From NCBI GenBank assembly GCA_016647705.1, contig CM028335.1:2604001-2668000 (forward strand): DNA of 64,000 nt, in the 5' to 3' direction. Positions 10,935 through 22,227 of the stretch are shown here, piece by piece (position 1 is the first letter of the stretch; the number at the start of each line of letters is the position of its first letter). This stretch comes from Eucommia ulmoides. Its lineage: Eukaryota > Streptophyta > Magnoliopsida > Garryales > Eucommiaceae. The notes beneath the pieces are model-generated. The model saw nothing but the letters and a program-made list of their open reading frames with translations. It made no database searches and was not told the origin of the DNA. Position numbers and translations under genes: made by a program.

Positions 10935-13374
10935 TAGGGCTGACAACATAGGTATTTACACGATAGCATGACATAAGACCGACACGAAATTATTGGGTAT
11001 GGGTTTAGTTTATTGGGTAATAGTCGTTATCGGGTCTAACCCGATAAATACGATAAGACACAAGTTAGATTATCGAGTTTGCCTGATAACCCAATAAACT
11101 ACACGAAGAACACGATAATAATTTTTCGGATGTTCACATTTCATGATAATAAAGACCTAATAGGTCACACGATAATTTAATAAATTATTTTAAAATAAAA
11201 ATATACTAATAAATATTTATAAACATCACCCCAAATGTATCTAATATTATAATTTAATCCATTATATATATATATATATATATTCTAACCCTAATTCAAT
11301 ATCTCTCACTCTTCTTCACACACACACTCACACACTTAGACTCTCAATGCTCATCACAGCCGCACACACTTCACTTACTTCTCCAACCGAACACTATCAG
11401 CTGTCGCCACCTCCCAGTCCATCGCAATACCTCTCTAGTCTCAAACTAAACACATCCTTTGCCTTTTCATCTCTTACAATACTAATTCCCATCTTTCTCT
11501 CACTCTCTCCCCAAGCGATTGCGGCGGCGAGAGGTTGAGAATCTGCGATTACAATGGCGAGAGGTTGAGGCTCTGTAATTGTTCCATTATATTGGTGATT
11601 TTTTTTTTTAATTGTATTTGTGAATTTTTTCTGTTTTTCTATTTTTTTTTTGGGTCGGTTTATTTTTCTTGAAGTTGCATAATTTTTTATGTTTATTTTT
11701 TTTATAAGTTGTTTTAAATGTTAACAAGTCTTTAATATATAATGGGCTAAATGGTCTTTATTGTATCATGTTAATATTTCGTGTTATCGTATAACATTAT
11801 AAATTATCATATTGTGTATAATACCCCGAAAATTTATATTTTAAAAAAATATTATTTTATCTAAATTTAATATTTTTGGGATTTTTTTTGTAAATTTCTG
11901 ATAGAGATAATATTTGATAATTTTTGGGACTTAAGTGTAATTTTAAATTGACTTTTAAAAATTTTGGAACTACTGTATTAATTAAAGTATACTTTTAAGA
12001 ATTTTAGAATATAATTTATTTTTTTATTTTTATTTTAAGAGGAACTTTAGTGCAAATAAATAAATAAATGAATAAATATAGGGCTAATAGGGTTTCGGAT
12101 ATTCCGATTTCAATTCGGATTTCGACTTCGGATTTGAAGTATAATTTTTAACTCTTTTAATATTTGTATATATCTCTCTTAATTATGTGATTCATGCTAA
12201 AATTATTATTCAATTTTAATTGTTAGTTTTTATGAGATATTTAGGGTAATGATGTGAAATACACGTTTATATGTTTATTTGGGATTTGATTAAATGCACG
12301 CATTAGAGGGGTTGGAGTTCTACTGAGTATTAGCTCATAACCCCACAGTTTTGATTGTAGGGCCGGTGAGAACTAAACGGCAACGGAAATTTTATATGAA
12401 TTCCTATTTAATTTGTGATAATTGTACTGATTATATACCGCTGTAAAAATCGACTCGAAAAATTAATAATTAAATCGATATTTATAGCCGTCGCGTTGTA
12501 AAATTTCCCAGATTTTTAAATGTAAATCTCAACTTTGGCCAAATGTTCAAATTTAGTTTTATTATTTTAAAATAATTGGCTCATGAATTCAAAATTTGAA
12601 ATAGTGGATTTTGTTAGAGATTTTAGGGACTGCAAAACCTTATTTTTGAATAAAAAGTATTTTTGGTTATGAAAAATATAGATTTTTCAGAATCTAAAAT
12701 ATTGAAGCTTAGCATATTTTCAGATTTAAAGACAAATTTTTTTTTGCAAAAACTATATATATATATATATTAATACTAAAATTGAATTAGGTAGCTTATG
12801 TAGTATTAATAGGATATTAATGTAGGATATAGAATCAACCAATATTATTTGTAAAAATTCCAATAGTTGAAATTCGATAATCGATAAATTATAGTTATTA
12901 CTAAAAAACTAAAAAATTTCAGATTTTTCGCCATATTTCTAGTGAATTCAAATTATAATTTTAAGATTCAGTTTATGACATTTATTATTTAATAAATTAT
13001 ATTTGTATTTTGAATTTACAAAAATTGTATCTATTATTTACTGTTGTCAAATTAATTCGATAACTCAAACTCGATGATTAAAATTATCATTGAAGTTCGT
13101 AAATTTATCAGATTATTATAAAATGAAAAAATTGTCATTCGGGGTTAGTGTTAATTCTCCAAGGAGAGAAATCACGTGACAGCCCTAAGAAACCGGGCCG
13201 TTGCATTGTGTCAATCCGATAAATTTCATGTTATTGTATAACACAATAAATTATCGTATTGTGTCATGTCGGTCTGATAGTTTTCATGTTGTGTTCGTGT
13301 TCAGGTTTTATAACACGATATCTTATCGTGTTTGTGTCAGATACTGACATAATACGATTTGTCAGTCCTATATA
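10935..13374. mobile_element. hAT-like non-autonomous element, interrupted
   Basis: The left end TAGGGCTGACAA and right end TTGTCAGTCCTA are inverted. The 8-bp repeats TGCAAAGG (10927-10934) and TACAAAGG (13375-13382), one mismatch, fit a hAT duplication if four extra TA bases are allowed at the right end. The arms repeat GATAA- and CACGATA-type words. A solo LTR (11817-13205) is inserted inside. A short 63-codon ORF at 11347-11538 is not supported as a gene. Confidence 0.5.
11817..13205. mobile_element. Solo LTR (fossil), ~1.39 kb
   Basis: Starts TATAATACCCCG and ends GGGCCGTTGCA, close to the common plant LTR ends TGTAATACCCC...GGCGTTACA. It has the exact 5-bp duplication TTGTG (11812-11816 and 13206-13210). 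Taking it out restores a continuous ATATTGTGTCAATCCG run of the surrounding hAT-like element, matching its other arm near 13251. No internal genes remain. Old and inactive. Confidence 0.65.
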
Positions 13375-13382
13375 TACAAAGG

Positions 13383-14081
13383 TCTCTCAACTGTTTTAAC
13401 TTAAGTGTAGTTTTCACTATTTTGGTGTCGGTAATGTTTAAAATCTTATATAAGAATTGGCATTTCTCTCCCTATCAATGATGAAATGGGAATCAAATTT
13501 TGACCAGTCAATAACAATTTGATGCCCCCCCTCCCCATGTAAAGCGGTGAACCGACACCTTTATTCTCATAAGAAAACTAAAGGCTTCTATTAATCATGC
13601 CTTCATCGGAAAAAGGAAAAAAAAAAAACAACCTAAACCCTCAACCAGTCCGATACTATAAAGTTCCAGTTATGCGTAGAATTTAGAAAAAGATTAGACC
13701 ACTTAGATCTATTGTATACAACTTTACGTTACTTTTTGTAAGAGACTGTTTTCATAACTCAATCCCGTGATCTCTAAATTATATAACGATAATTTTTACT
13801 GTTGCGCCAAAATTTTTCTTCATCCTCATTGATAAATTTAGACAAATTTAATAGTTTTCTCAATTTTTATTTATTTATTTTATTTTCTTCCAAGCCCTTC
13901 ACCAGTAAATCCCCTCCCCACATATCAATAATTTGTCAAACTAGTGGATATTATCTATCATTTTTTATGGATAATATTGTTTAAAAAATTCTACACGAAA
14001 CAACATCTTAATCAAATGACACTAAAAAACTCTTAGCAAAATCCCAACGAGAAACCGAGAAATGGTTTACGCTCAGAAACT
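13383..14081. other. AT-rich spacer
   Basis: No gene, no definable repeat end. The 60-codon ORF in it is chance-level for this composition. Confidence 0.4.
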
Positions 14082-14084
14082 TAA

Positions 14085-15101
14085 CGGCATGTTTGATTGG
14101 ATGTAATCGAGAGCGGAATGGAATCGCATTCCGTCCTCGATTCCTATTCCATTGTTTGGTTCTCTAATGGAATCACTTAATGAAATTGGATGGAATGAAA
14201 TTCCATTTGAGATGGGGTGGAATGAGATTCTAACCCAATGGAATCAATATCTTAAATTACATAATAGCCCTTATAATTAAGACCTTGAATATTGAGAACA
14301 AAAATAAAAATTAGAGAACATAAATTGAAATTAGAGAACAGAAAGCTAAGAATCGAAATAAAAAATTGAGAACAGAACTAAAAAATTGAGAACAGAAACT
14401 GAAAATTGAAAATAGAAACAGAAAATTGAGAATATAAACCGAAAATTGAGAACAAAAACAGAAAATTAGAGAATAAGAAATTGAGAACATAAACTAAAAA
14501 TTGAGAACAAAAACAGAAAATTGAGAACATAAACAGAAAAATTGAGAATAAAAATATAAAATTAGAGAACGAAAAATTGAGAACGAAAATTGAAAATTGA
14601 GAACAAAAACATAAAATTAGATAATAAAAAATTGAGAACGAAAACCGAAAATTGAGAATAAAAATAGAAAATTTAGAAAAAAAATAAAAAATTGAGAATA
14701 TAAACTAAAAATTAAAAAACAAAAAATAGAAAATTAGAGAACGGAAAATTGAAAAAGGAAACTAAAAATTGAGAACAAAAACAGAAATTAAATAATAGAA
14801 ACTGAAAATTGAGAACAAAAACTTAAAATTGAGTTGAATAGTGAAATATAATAAAATAAGGAAAGAAATAGAATAATGAAATATAATAAAATTTATTATA
14901 ACCAACCAAAAAGAGTGGAATAATAATTTTATAAGGGCAAAATGGAAATTTTACTATATTTCACTATTCAATTCTTTCTTTTATTCCATACCAACCAAAC
15001 AAGTGAATGAAATAGTAATTTCATTCACAATTTTATTCTATTTCTTCTCTCATTCCATTACTTCTTCTATTCCATTCCATTCTGTCCAACCAAACATGCC
15101 G
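14085..15101. mobile_element. Tourist-type MITE, copy 2, inverted
   Basis: Starts CGGCATGTTTGATTGGA and ends TCCAACCAAACATGCCG. It is flanked by the 3-bp duplication TAA (14082-14084 and 15102-15104). It is the reverse complement of copy 1 at 6461-7559, including a minisatellite of ATTGAGAACAAAAACAGAAA-type units (about 14290-14835). Its right end is only ~190 bp before the PGIP start codon, so it forms part of that promoter. Confidence 0.8.
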
Positions 15102-15249
15102 TAAAATATATTAATTCTCATATCGTAAATGTTGCGCGGACAGTCTCGCCCACGTTATTTGCATAAATCCTAGTTTCGATTAAAGGGTTACTTTTTTTTA
15201 TTTATTTTAAAATAGTGAAAAAAATTGTTTGTTGACTTTAATTTTTTTT

Positions 15250-15257
15250 TATAAATA
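15250..15257 (+). promoter_or_regulatory. TATA box of PGIP
   Basis: TATAAATA ends 36 bp before the PGIP ATG at 15294. Given normal TATA-to-start spacing, the 5' leader must be very short (roughly 10 nt). It lies in an AT-rich stretch, so chance is possible. Confidence 0.55.
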
Positions 15258-15293
15258 GCGATACTTCAAGTGAGTTAAATTCAACATCCAAAA

Positions 15294-16277
15294 ATGGAAA
15301 CCCCTATCTTCTCTCTCCTCCTCCTCTTTCTCTCTCTTCCAATCTCTTCTCTCTCCGAGAGATGCAATCCAAATGACAAAAAAGCCCTCCTACAAATCAA
15401 GAAATCCCTAAACAATCCCTACCACCTCGCTTCCTGGAACCCTAACACCGACTGCTGCGACTGGTACGTCGTCGACTGCGACCGGAAAACCAACCGCATC
15501 AACGCCCTCACCCTCTTCTCCGGCAATATCTCAGGTCAAATCCCGGATGCCGTCGGCGATCTTCCCTACCTCGAAACCTTGATTTTCAGGAAGCTCACGA
15601 ATCTCACCGGATCTATCCCTCCCGCCATTGCTAGACTGAAGAACCTCCAATTGATAAGACTCAGCTGGACTAACCTCTCCGGCGTCGTACCTTCTTTCTT
15701 CGCCGATCTGAAGAACTTGACGTTTCTCGACTTGTCGTTCAACGATCTCACCGGTTCGATCCCGCCGGAGCTCGCGAAACTCCCCAACCTCGACGCGCTT
15801 CACCTCGATCGCAACAAACTCACCGGCTCAATTCCGGATTCGTTCGGAAAATTCGCTGGAAAAGTACCGGATCTGTACCTGTCACACAATCAACTCACCG
15901 GCCCGGTGCCTCGATCTCTCGGCGACTTGAATTTCTCGACGATCGATTTCTCGCGGAACAAGCTTGAAGGCGATGTATCGTTCCTGTTCGGCGCGAACAA
16001 AACCGTACAGATCGTCGACTTGTCCAGGAATTCGTTCCAGTTTGATATCTCGAAGGTGGAGTTTCCAGCGAGCCTGACGTCGATGGACCTGAACCATAAT
16101 AGTATCTCCGGCCACCTGCCGGAGGGATTGACCGGACTGAATTTGCAGTACTTGAATGTGAGCTATAACCGGTTATGCGGTGAGATTCCACAGGGAGGAA
16201 AGCTTCAGAGCTTCGATACGACGGCGTATTTCCATAACCGGTGCTTGTGCGGAGCTCCTCTCCCTGCCTGCAAGTGA
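15294..16277 (+). CDS. PGIP: Polygalacturonase-inhibiting protein (PGIP), 327 aa
   Basis: A secreted leucine-rich-repeat protein that binds fungal or insect endopolygalacturonases in the cell wall and limits pectin breakdown. Residues 1-21 (METPIFSLLLLFLSLPISSL) form a signal peptide. The N-terminal cap has paired cysteines (Cys24 in SERCNPNDKKALLQIKKSLN, then NTDCCDW). About ten 24-residue repeats of the extracellular LxxLxLSxNxLxGxIP type follow. The C-terminal cap is CLCGAPLPACK. Several NxS/T sites (NLT, NLS, NFS, NKT, NVS) are potential glycosylation sites. A length of 327 aa and no intron are typical for the family. It is uninterrupted and more GC-rich than its surroundings. No second PGIP copy is seen here, although PGIPs often occur in clusters. 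The closely related FLOR1-like LRR proteins are the main alternative. Confidence 0.95.
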   Translation: METPIFSLLLLFLSLPISSLSERCNPNDKKALLQIKKSLNNPYHLASWNPNTDCCDWYVVDCDRKTNRINALTLFSGNISGQIPDAVGDLPYLETLIFRKLTNLTGSIPPAIARLKNLQLIRLSWTNLSGVVPSFFADLKNLTFLDLSFNDLTGSIPPELAKLPNLDALHLDRNKLTGSIPDSFGKFAGKVPDLYLSHNQLTGPVPRSLGDLNFSTIDFSRNKLEGDVSFLFGANKTVQIVDLSRNSFQFDISKVEFPASLTSMDLNHNSISGHLPEGLTGLNLQYLNVSYNRLCGEIPQGGKLQSFDTTAYFHNRCLCGAPLPACK

Positions 16278-16398
16278 TTTTGCTAAAAGTTGAATAAATT
16301 ACACTTATGCACCATAAATTCTACTTTGCTCTGCATTTAGTTCACATTAGTTTTATGTAGTTGAATTTGAAGTTTTTATTTTCTAATAATAAAAAATA

Positions 16399-16934
16399 GG
16401 GACATTCGGTAGGAGGTCTCTTATTTCACCCTTAATTTGTAAAAGGTCTCAGAGGCAGAAGAAACTTTTGTTTAAGTCCAGTCTATTTTAAAAAGACAGA
16501 GTTCTTGTACACGCGCTGTTACATGTCACAACTTTGTGTGTAAAATTTTGTTAGGTGTAACAAAAATCACACAAAATATATGTAATTAGAATATGTAACT
16601 AATATTAAATTAATTTTGTGTCCAATATTTGTTAAATATTACACAAATATGTGTAATTGTAACATATAATTAATATTATATAAGTACATGTAACAAAAAA
16701 TACACAGATATATGTAAAAATATAATAATTATTAAATTGTAACTAATATTCACTATAAAATCGAATTTACTCACTGCGTTATTCTTACAATCCCTACAAT
16801 GTCCATACAATATCTGCATTACGGGACTAAAACTTAAGCGAAATTCAACTTAAGGAACTAAATCACAACCTAATGATAAAAAATGATTAATTGTGCATTA
16901 AACCTTAAAAATAGGACTAATCGTCAATTTTCTC
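16399..16934. mobile_element. Family-B element (Mutator-type), 536 bp
   Basis: The exact 9-bp duplication TAAAAAATA flanks it at 16390-16398 and 16935-16943. It starts GGGACATTCGGTAGGAGG and ends GTCAATTTTCTC. It lies 122 bp after the PGIP stop codon, so it may supply or displace the PGIP polyadenylation region. Confidence 0.7.
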
Positions 16935-17039
16935 TAAAAAATATTCGGCATATAAATTATGATTGCTAGACCAAAACATGAAAAGTGCAATTGAAATGGT
17001 AATTATGGGTAACGGCCCATCTAGAAAATCGATTGAGAG

Positions 17040-18660
17040 ATGTGCTTTTCCTTTTGAAAAGAAAAAACCGACACAAGCGTGTTTGATAATTGTTGTTTCT
17101 AAAAAGACATACGTGGATTTCTTTTTTTTTTTGAACCGTTTTTAAAAGTTAGGAGAATAGCGTTTTTAAATGTCCGAATTAACTTTTTTAATTGATGAAA
17201 TTTTGTATGATGAGATTATCCTTATTTTTATTTTCTTATTATGAAATTATATTTATTTTTTCATATTTAATAATATTTTATTTTTTTATTTGAAACGTGT
17301 AAACTACATATTTTTTTATTCTATAATATTTAATTTTTTTCTAACGTATAAGATATTTTCAGTTGTAAAATTTTATATTCATCATAGGTTTATACAAACA
17401 AATATTTCTTTTATATGTATTTTGTTTTCTATACCCAGGTAATATTAGGAATAAATAATAAATAGAACATGTTTATTTTAGTAATTTAATAGTTTTTTTT
17501 ATGTTTTTACACAAATGTTTACCAAACGCTTGTTATGTACTTCTCATTTTCAATAACTATTTTTTGACAAATTTACCAAATATCTTACGAACCTATTTTC
17601 ATCGGCTTCTTTTTAATTAGGGATGGTTATGGGCCTGGGGGCCCGGCCAGCCCGAATTGTCCGACCCTATTTTTTTAGGGCTTGGACTTAGGGTTTGAGC
17701 TCACGGGCCGGGCTTGGGCCTAGTTATTGGGGTCCGATCAAAATTAGGGCCGGGCTTGAGTAAAACTCAAAAATTTTAGGCCCGGCCCGAAGGATATTTA
17801 AAAAAATAAAAAAATAAAAAATAAAATATATATATATACACATTACAATACAACCCTAATATTTGGAATATTGGTTTCCTTTAGAAATTGTAATTTTAAT
17901 ATTTCTTGTTGGTTTGGTGTTGATTTTTTTGTATTTATTTTTGAAATTAAAAAAAAAAAAAAAATAGGGCCGGGGGCCCGTGGGCGGGGTTTGGGCATAG
18001 AATTAAGGCCTGATCACCGGGCCGGGCCGGGTTAGGCCCTAACGTTTTTTTTTGTAATACACTAGTCTAAGCTCGGCCCAGCTAAGCCCATGATCATCCC
18101 TATTTTTAATAGCTCATTTTTTAGAGTTTGATTGGTAATCAATTTTTTTTTTCCTCAAAAAAGTACACGTAAGCTTCTTCTTTTCTGGGTTGATTTCAAA
18201 AGTCAAAAGAATAGTGTTTTCAAAAGCTAAAAAATTATTTTTTAATTGATAAATTTTATATGATAGTATTACCTTATTTTTATTTTATTATTATGAAATA
18301 ATATTTAATTTTTTTTATTTAATGATATTTCAGTTTTATTTATTTGCAAGATGTAAGATACTTAAAATTGTTTATTTTATAATATTTAATATTTTATTTC
18401 CAACATGTAAGGTATTTTTGTTTATAATTTTTTTTATATTAATCATTGGTATTAAAACAAGCAAAATTTTCTTTTATATGTATCTTATTTTTTTATATTT
18501 GATTTAAGAATAAATAAATAAATATAATATACGTCAATTTTAGTAATTTAATAGTCTCTTAACGTTCTTCTCCTTTTCAATAGTTATTTATTGACAAATT
18601 TACCAAACAATTTACAATTTTTTCAACAATTCGTTTTAAACGCTACAAGGAGACCAAACT
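17040..18660. repeat. Two ~530-bp direct repeats around a hAT MITE
   Basis: About 17080-17590 and 18120-18660 are diverged copies of one AT-rich repeat, sharing TTGATGAAATTTT-TATGAT and TTATTATGAAAT-ATATTTA in the same order. The hAT MITE at 17618-18102 lies between them. They may be one tandem pair later split, or two insertions. Confidence 0.5.
17618..18102. mobile_element. hAT-type MITE, 485 bp
   Basis: The ends TAGGGATGGTTATGGGC and GCCCATGATCATCCCTA are inverted. The exact 8-bp duplication TTTTTAAT flanks it (17610-17617 and 18103-18110). The inside is rich in GGGCCGGG/GGCCCGG words on an AT-rich centre. A diverged copy lies at 62982-63513. Confidence 0.85.
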
Positions 18661-19045
18661 AAGCCTTAAAGCATTCACAACATCTTTTAAAAATAAAAAG
18701 ACGTTCACGTTTTAAATCCTCATCAACTGTAAAGAATCACTGCTCGCGTCCCCGAACCTAACCAAACTGAGAATGACCGCCCTCTTAATCGAGCAAGAGA
18801 ATCATAAAAACAAAAAAAACTTTGGGAAATGCCCTAGCCCAAGTGAAAGAAGCCTCATCACTTATGAAGTTATGTTCATATTGTTTTAGTTTGGGCCTAA
18901 ATTTACCCTTACCACTTATGACACATAAAGTTTGGGTCTTAAAAGGGTTTCTTCCAAGCCCAATTCTAAAAGTTTGGCTTCTTCCCTATAGTAAAAGCCT
19001 ATGACGATTACGGATATAAAAGATCTGAATATTTTTCAGTCATTC
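18661..19045. other. Spacer with no feature
   Basis: Nothing identifiable apart from a chance 60-codon ORF. Confidence 0.4.
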
Positions 19046-19645
19046 AGGTGGCGTTTGGTTAGTGTTCTCACTTTTCTGAACCCAACTGGAATGGGTTGGG
19101 TTGAGTTAGATTAAGTTGAGTTGAAAATTTTGGAAACAGAATTGCGTTTGGTAACGAAAATTTTTGTTTTGTGCTGAGAACAGAATTGTGTTTGTTAACA
19201 ATTTTATACTAAAACTAATTTTTTTTTTTTGAGATTTTTTTTTGTGTTTGGCGGTGGTTGGCGGCGGCAGGTGTGTCAGACGAGGCCGGACAGCCAGATG
19301 CTGCCGACGGCGGTGGTGTCAGACGGTGGCCGGACGGGCGGACACCGGCGACGGCGGTGGTGGCTGGCGGTTGCGGCAGGTGACCGGTGGCCGGTGACCA
19401 GCGGCGGTGGACGGCGGCAAGTGGTCGTCGGACGGTGGCCGGAGTTGAGAACTTTGGGTTGAGTTTTTTGGGCACAAAAAAATAAAAATAAAATTTGTTT
19501 CTCATTTCCTTAACATTTTGAGGATCAATTCCTATTTTTTGAGTTGGGTTGAGTTGAGTTTTGTATTTGCCAAACGCGTTTCCAAAAATCAAATTCAGAA
19601 TTTTTGGGTTGGGTTGAGTTTGGTTGGGAACACTAACCAAAAATA
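19046..19645. mobile_element. MITE family G, copy 1, with GC-rich core
   Basis: The ends GGTGGCGTTTGGTTAGTGTT and GGGAACACTAACC are inverted. The subterminal parts are GGGTTGGGTTGAG-rich. The core (about 19250-19445) is a GGCGG/GGTGG-rich island in otherwise AT-rich DNA. The inverted copy at 39563-40211 and related copies at 50464-51184, 42388-42520 and 44890-45165 share this plan or parts of it. Confidence 0.65.
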
Positions 19646-20569
19646 TCTAGGATCGAATACTGAGGGACGAAAATCATGCATTCTTCTTATATGGAAATCA
19701 TGTCTTTTCTCTCTCCCCCTTTCTCTCTCTCAGTAAGCCTTCTCCATTAATGAAAATCCGTTATCTTTTTCCTATCTCCGCGTGTTATTTCCTCACGCAT
19801 TCTTCTTATATGGAAATCGTAATGTAGGCGAACTAATATCTTCGGTTTATCTACATTTGGATACGTTCGGTGTTGCGACCGCTACTTTTTTAACCAAGCG
19901 TTCTATTCTTTTTGTAAGAAATGACGATGCTAGTATTATAAATTCAGTCGTTTTAAATATCTTTATATGAAACAATCATATATTTGGTTGGAGGCAAAAT
20001 AAATTACGGTTATCCTAATTAGTATTTGAATTCTTTAGATCCTCCAAAATTACCATTTCAAGTTAGATTTGAAAATTGATTGTCCAATTATGTTTGAGAA
20101 ATGTCGCACCCAATGATTAACTTTGTAATGACACGCAGTTGATGGTTGTTAGGTGTTCTTCGCAGATAATTGACACTCGAGTTTTAACCGTGGATAAGCT
20201 GAGAAATTTGGAATTCATTCCGAGAATATCTTTGACACCATAATTTGAATATTGTTTGCAAATGACAAGGCGTTAGTCTCAAGTTTGTTTGACATATGCG
20301 CTATTATAATAAATAAATCACACGGACAGTTAGTAAAATTTGTTAAAGTTGACTAGAAGATGAATATCTATATATTTATAACATTTATAATAAATATTGT
20401 TTATCCAAAAGTATTTTTGTGATTATTTCAAATTTCTACTAAAATAATTTAGTTTACTAAAAAGTGACGTAAGCATTTTTCTATATGATAAAGATTTCAA
20501 CTTGATTTTATAATCCATACTGATTTTGTTGTATTTTACAATTAGTTCAATTTAAAATAATGTCTTTAG

Positions 20570-20582
20570 ACACTGATAAGCG

Positions 20583-20648
<66 letters not shown>

Positions 20649-22030
20649 AAAATAGGTCTAAAGTGACGGTTATGCGATTTGACTTCATGATTACAATGTA
20701 AAAAGTAAAACCAAAACCAAAACAAAAATTTCTTTAACCCAAACCGAAATTAAAATCACTAGTCAAATCAATGATTTGATTTGGCTCAGTTATTCATCCG
20801 TTCAACACCTTGGAGAGAGAGGGGAGACAAGAGAGAGTAACCCATTAAAATAATTGGTCTAAAGTGAAAATAGGTCTAAAGTGATGGTTACGCGATTTGA
20901 CTTCATGATTACAATGTAAAAAGTAAAACCAAAACCAAAACCAAAAAATTCTTTAACCCAAACCGAAATTAAAATCACTAGTCAAATCGATGATTTGATT
21001 TGGCTCGGTTATTCATCGGTTCAACACCTTAGAGGGAGAGAACAGACGAGAGTAACCCATTAAAATAATGGGTCTAAAGTAAAAATAGGTCTAAAGTGAC
21101 GGTTACGCGATTTGACTTCATGATTACAATGTAAAAAGTAAAACCAAAACTAAAACCAAATTAAAATCATTAGTCAAATCCATGGTTTGATTTGGTTCGG
21201 TTATTCATTGTTATTCATCGGTTCAATTTAAAATCATGTCTTTAGGCACTGGTAGGTGCTACTATATATATATATACACACGTGATTTGACTTCATGATT
21301 ACAATGTAAAAAGTAAAACCAAAATCAAAACAAAAAATTCTTTAACCCAAACCGAAATTAAAGTCACTAGTCAAATCGATAATTTGATTTGGCTCGGTTA
21401 TTCATCGGTTCAACACCTTAGAGAGAGAGAGGAGACAAGAGAGAGTAACCCATTAAAATAATGGGTCTAAAGTAAAAATAAGTCTAAAGTGACGGTTATG
21501 CGATTTGACTTCATGATTACAATGTAAAAAGTAAAACCAAAATCAAAACAAAAAATTCTTTAACCCAAACCGAAATTAAAATCACTAGTCAAATCGATGA
21601 TTTGATTTGGTTCGGTTATTCATCGTTTCAACACCTTAGAGAGAGAGAGAGGAGACAAGAGAGAGTAACCCATTAAAATAATCGGTGTAAAGTGAAAATA
21701 AGTCTAAAGTGACGGTTACGCGATTTGACTTCATGATTACAATATAAAAAGTAAAACCAAAATCAAAACCAAATTAAAATTACTAGTCAAATCGATGGTT
21801 TGATTTGGTTCCGTTATTCATTATTATTCATCGGTTCAATTTAAAATCATGTCTTTAGGCACTGGTAGGCGTTAGTATATATATATAAGAAAATAAGTCT
21901 AAAATGACGGTTACGTGATTTGACTTCATGATTACAATGTAAAAAGTAAAACCAAAATCAAACTTAAAATCACTAGTCAAATCGATGATTTGATTTGGTT
22001 CGGTTATTCGGTTCAACACCTTAGAGAGAG
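20570..22030. repeat. ~210-bp tandem array, about seven units
   Basis: The word GATTTGACTTCATGATTACA recurs near 20677, 20895, 21111, 21284, 21502, 21723 and 21917. Each unit continues with AAAACCAAAACC runs, CACTAGTCAAATCGATGATT and a GAGAGA stretch. Some units also carry TTTAGGCACTGGTAGG followed by a (TA)n run. A (TA)n tract of ~60 bp starts the array (20586-20646). It ends ~200 bp downstream of the TGA stop codon. Confidence 0.8.
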
Positions 22031-22227
22031 AAAGGAATCCATATCTAAGGATGAAAGAGAGAGGGGGGTAGGTTTACATCTATTCTTGAAATTCTTAGTC
22101 TAGTTTTTGATTTTTCTTTACATCTCTGTAGAAAAAAAGGAAAAAAAAAAAAAACATAAATTTTTTAAGAAACTAAATTAAGATATCTGGAGAGAGAAAG
22201 AGGAGAGAGAGAGACGTCTGTGTTTGT

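Noticed and set aside
11347-11538. 63-codon Ser/Thr/Pro-rich ORF followed by GGCGGCGAGAGG repeats
   Set aside because: Lies inside the hAT-like element; no homology visible, no introns or signals, and length within chance expectation.
15531-16191. Minus-strand ORFs opposite PGIP
   Set aside because: Shadow frames caused by the regular LRR codon pattern.
21000-22030. Possible CRISPR-like array (regular ~210-bp repeats)
   Set aside because: Units are long, degenerate and contiguous with no short repeat/unique spacer structure, in a plant nuclear context; it is a tandem satellite.
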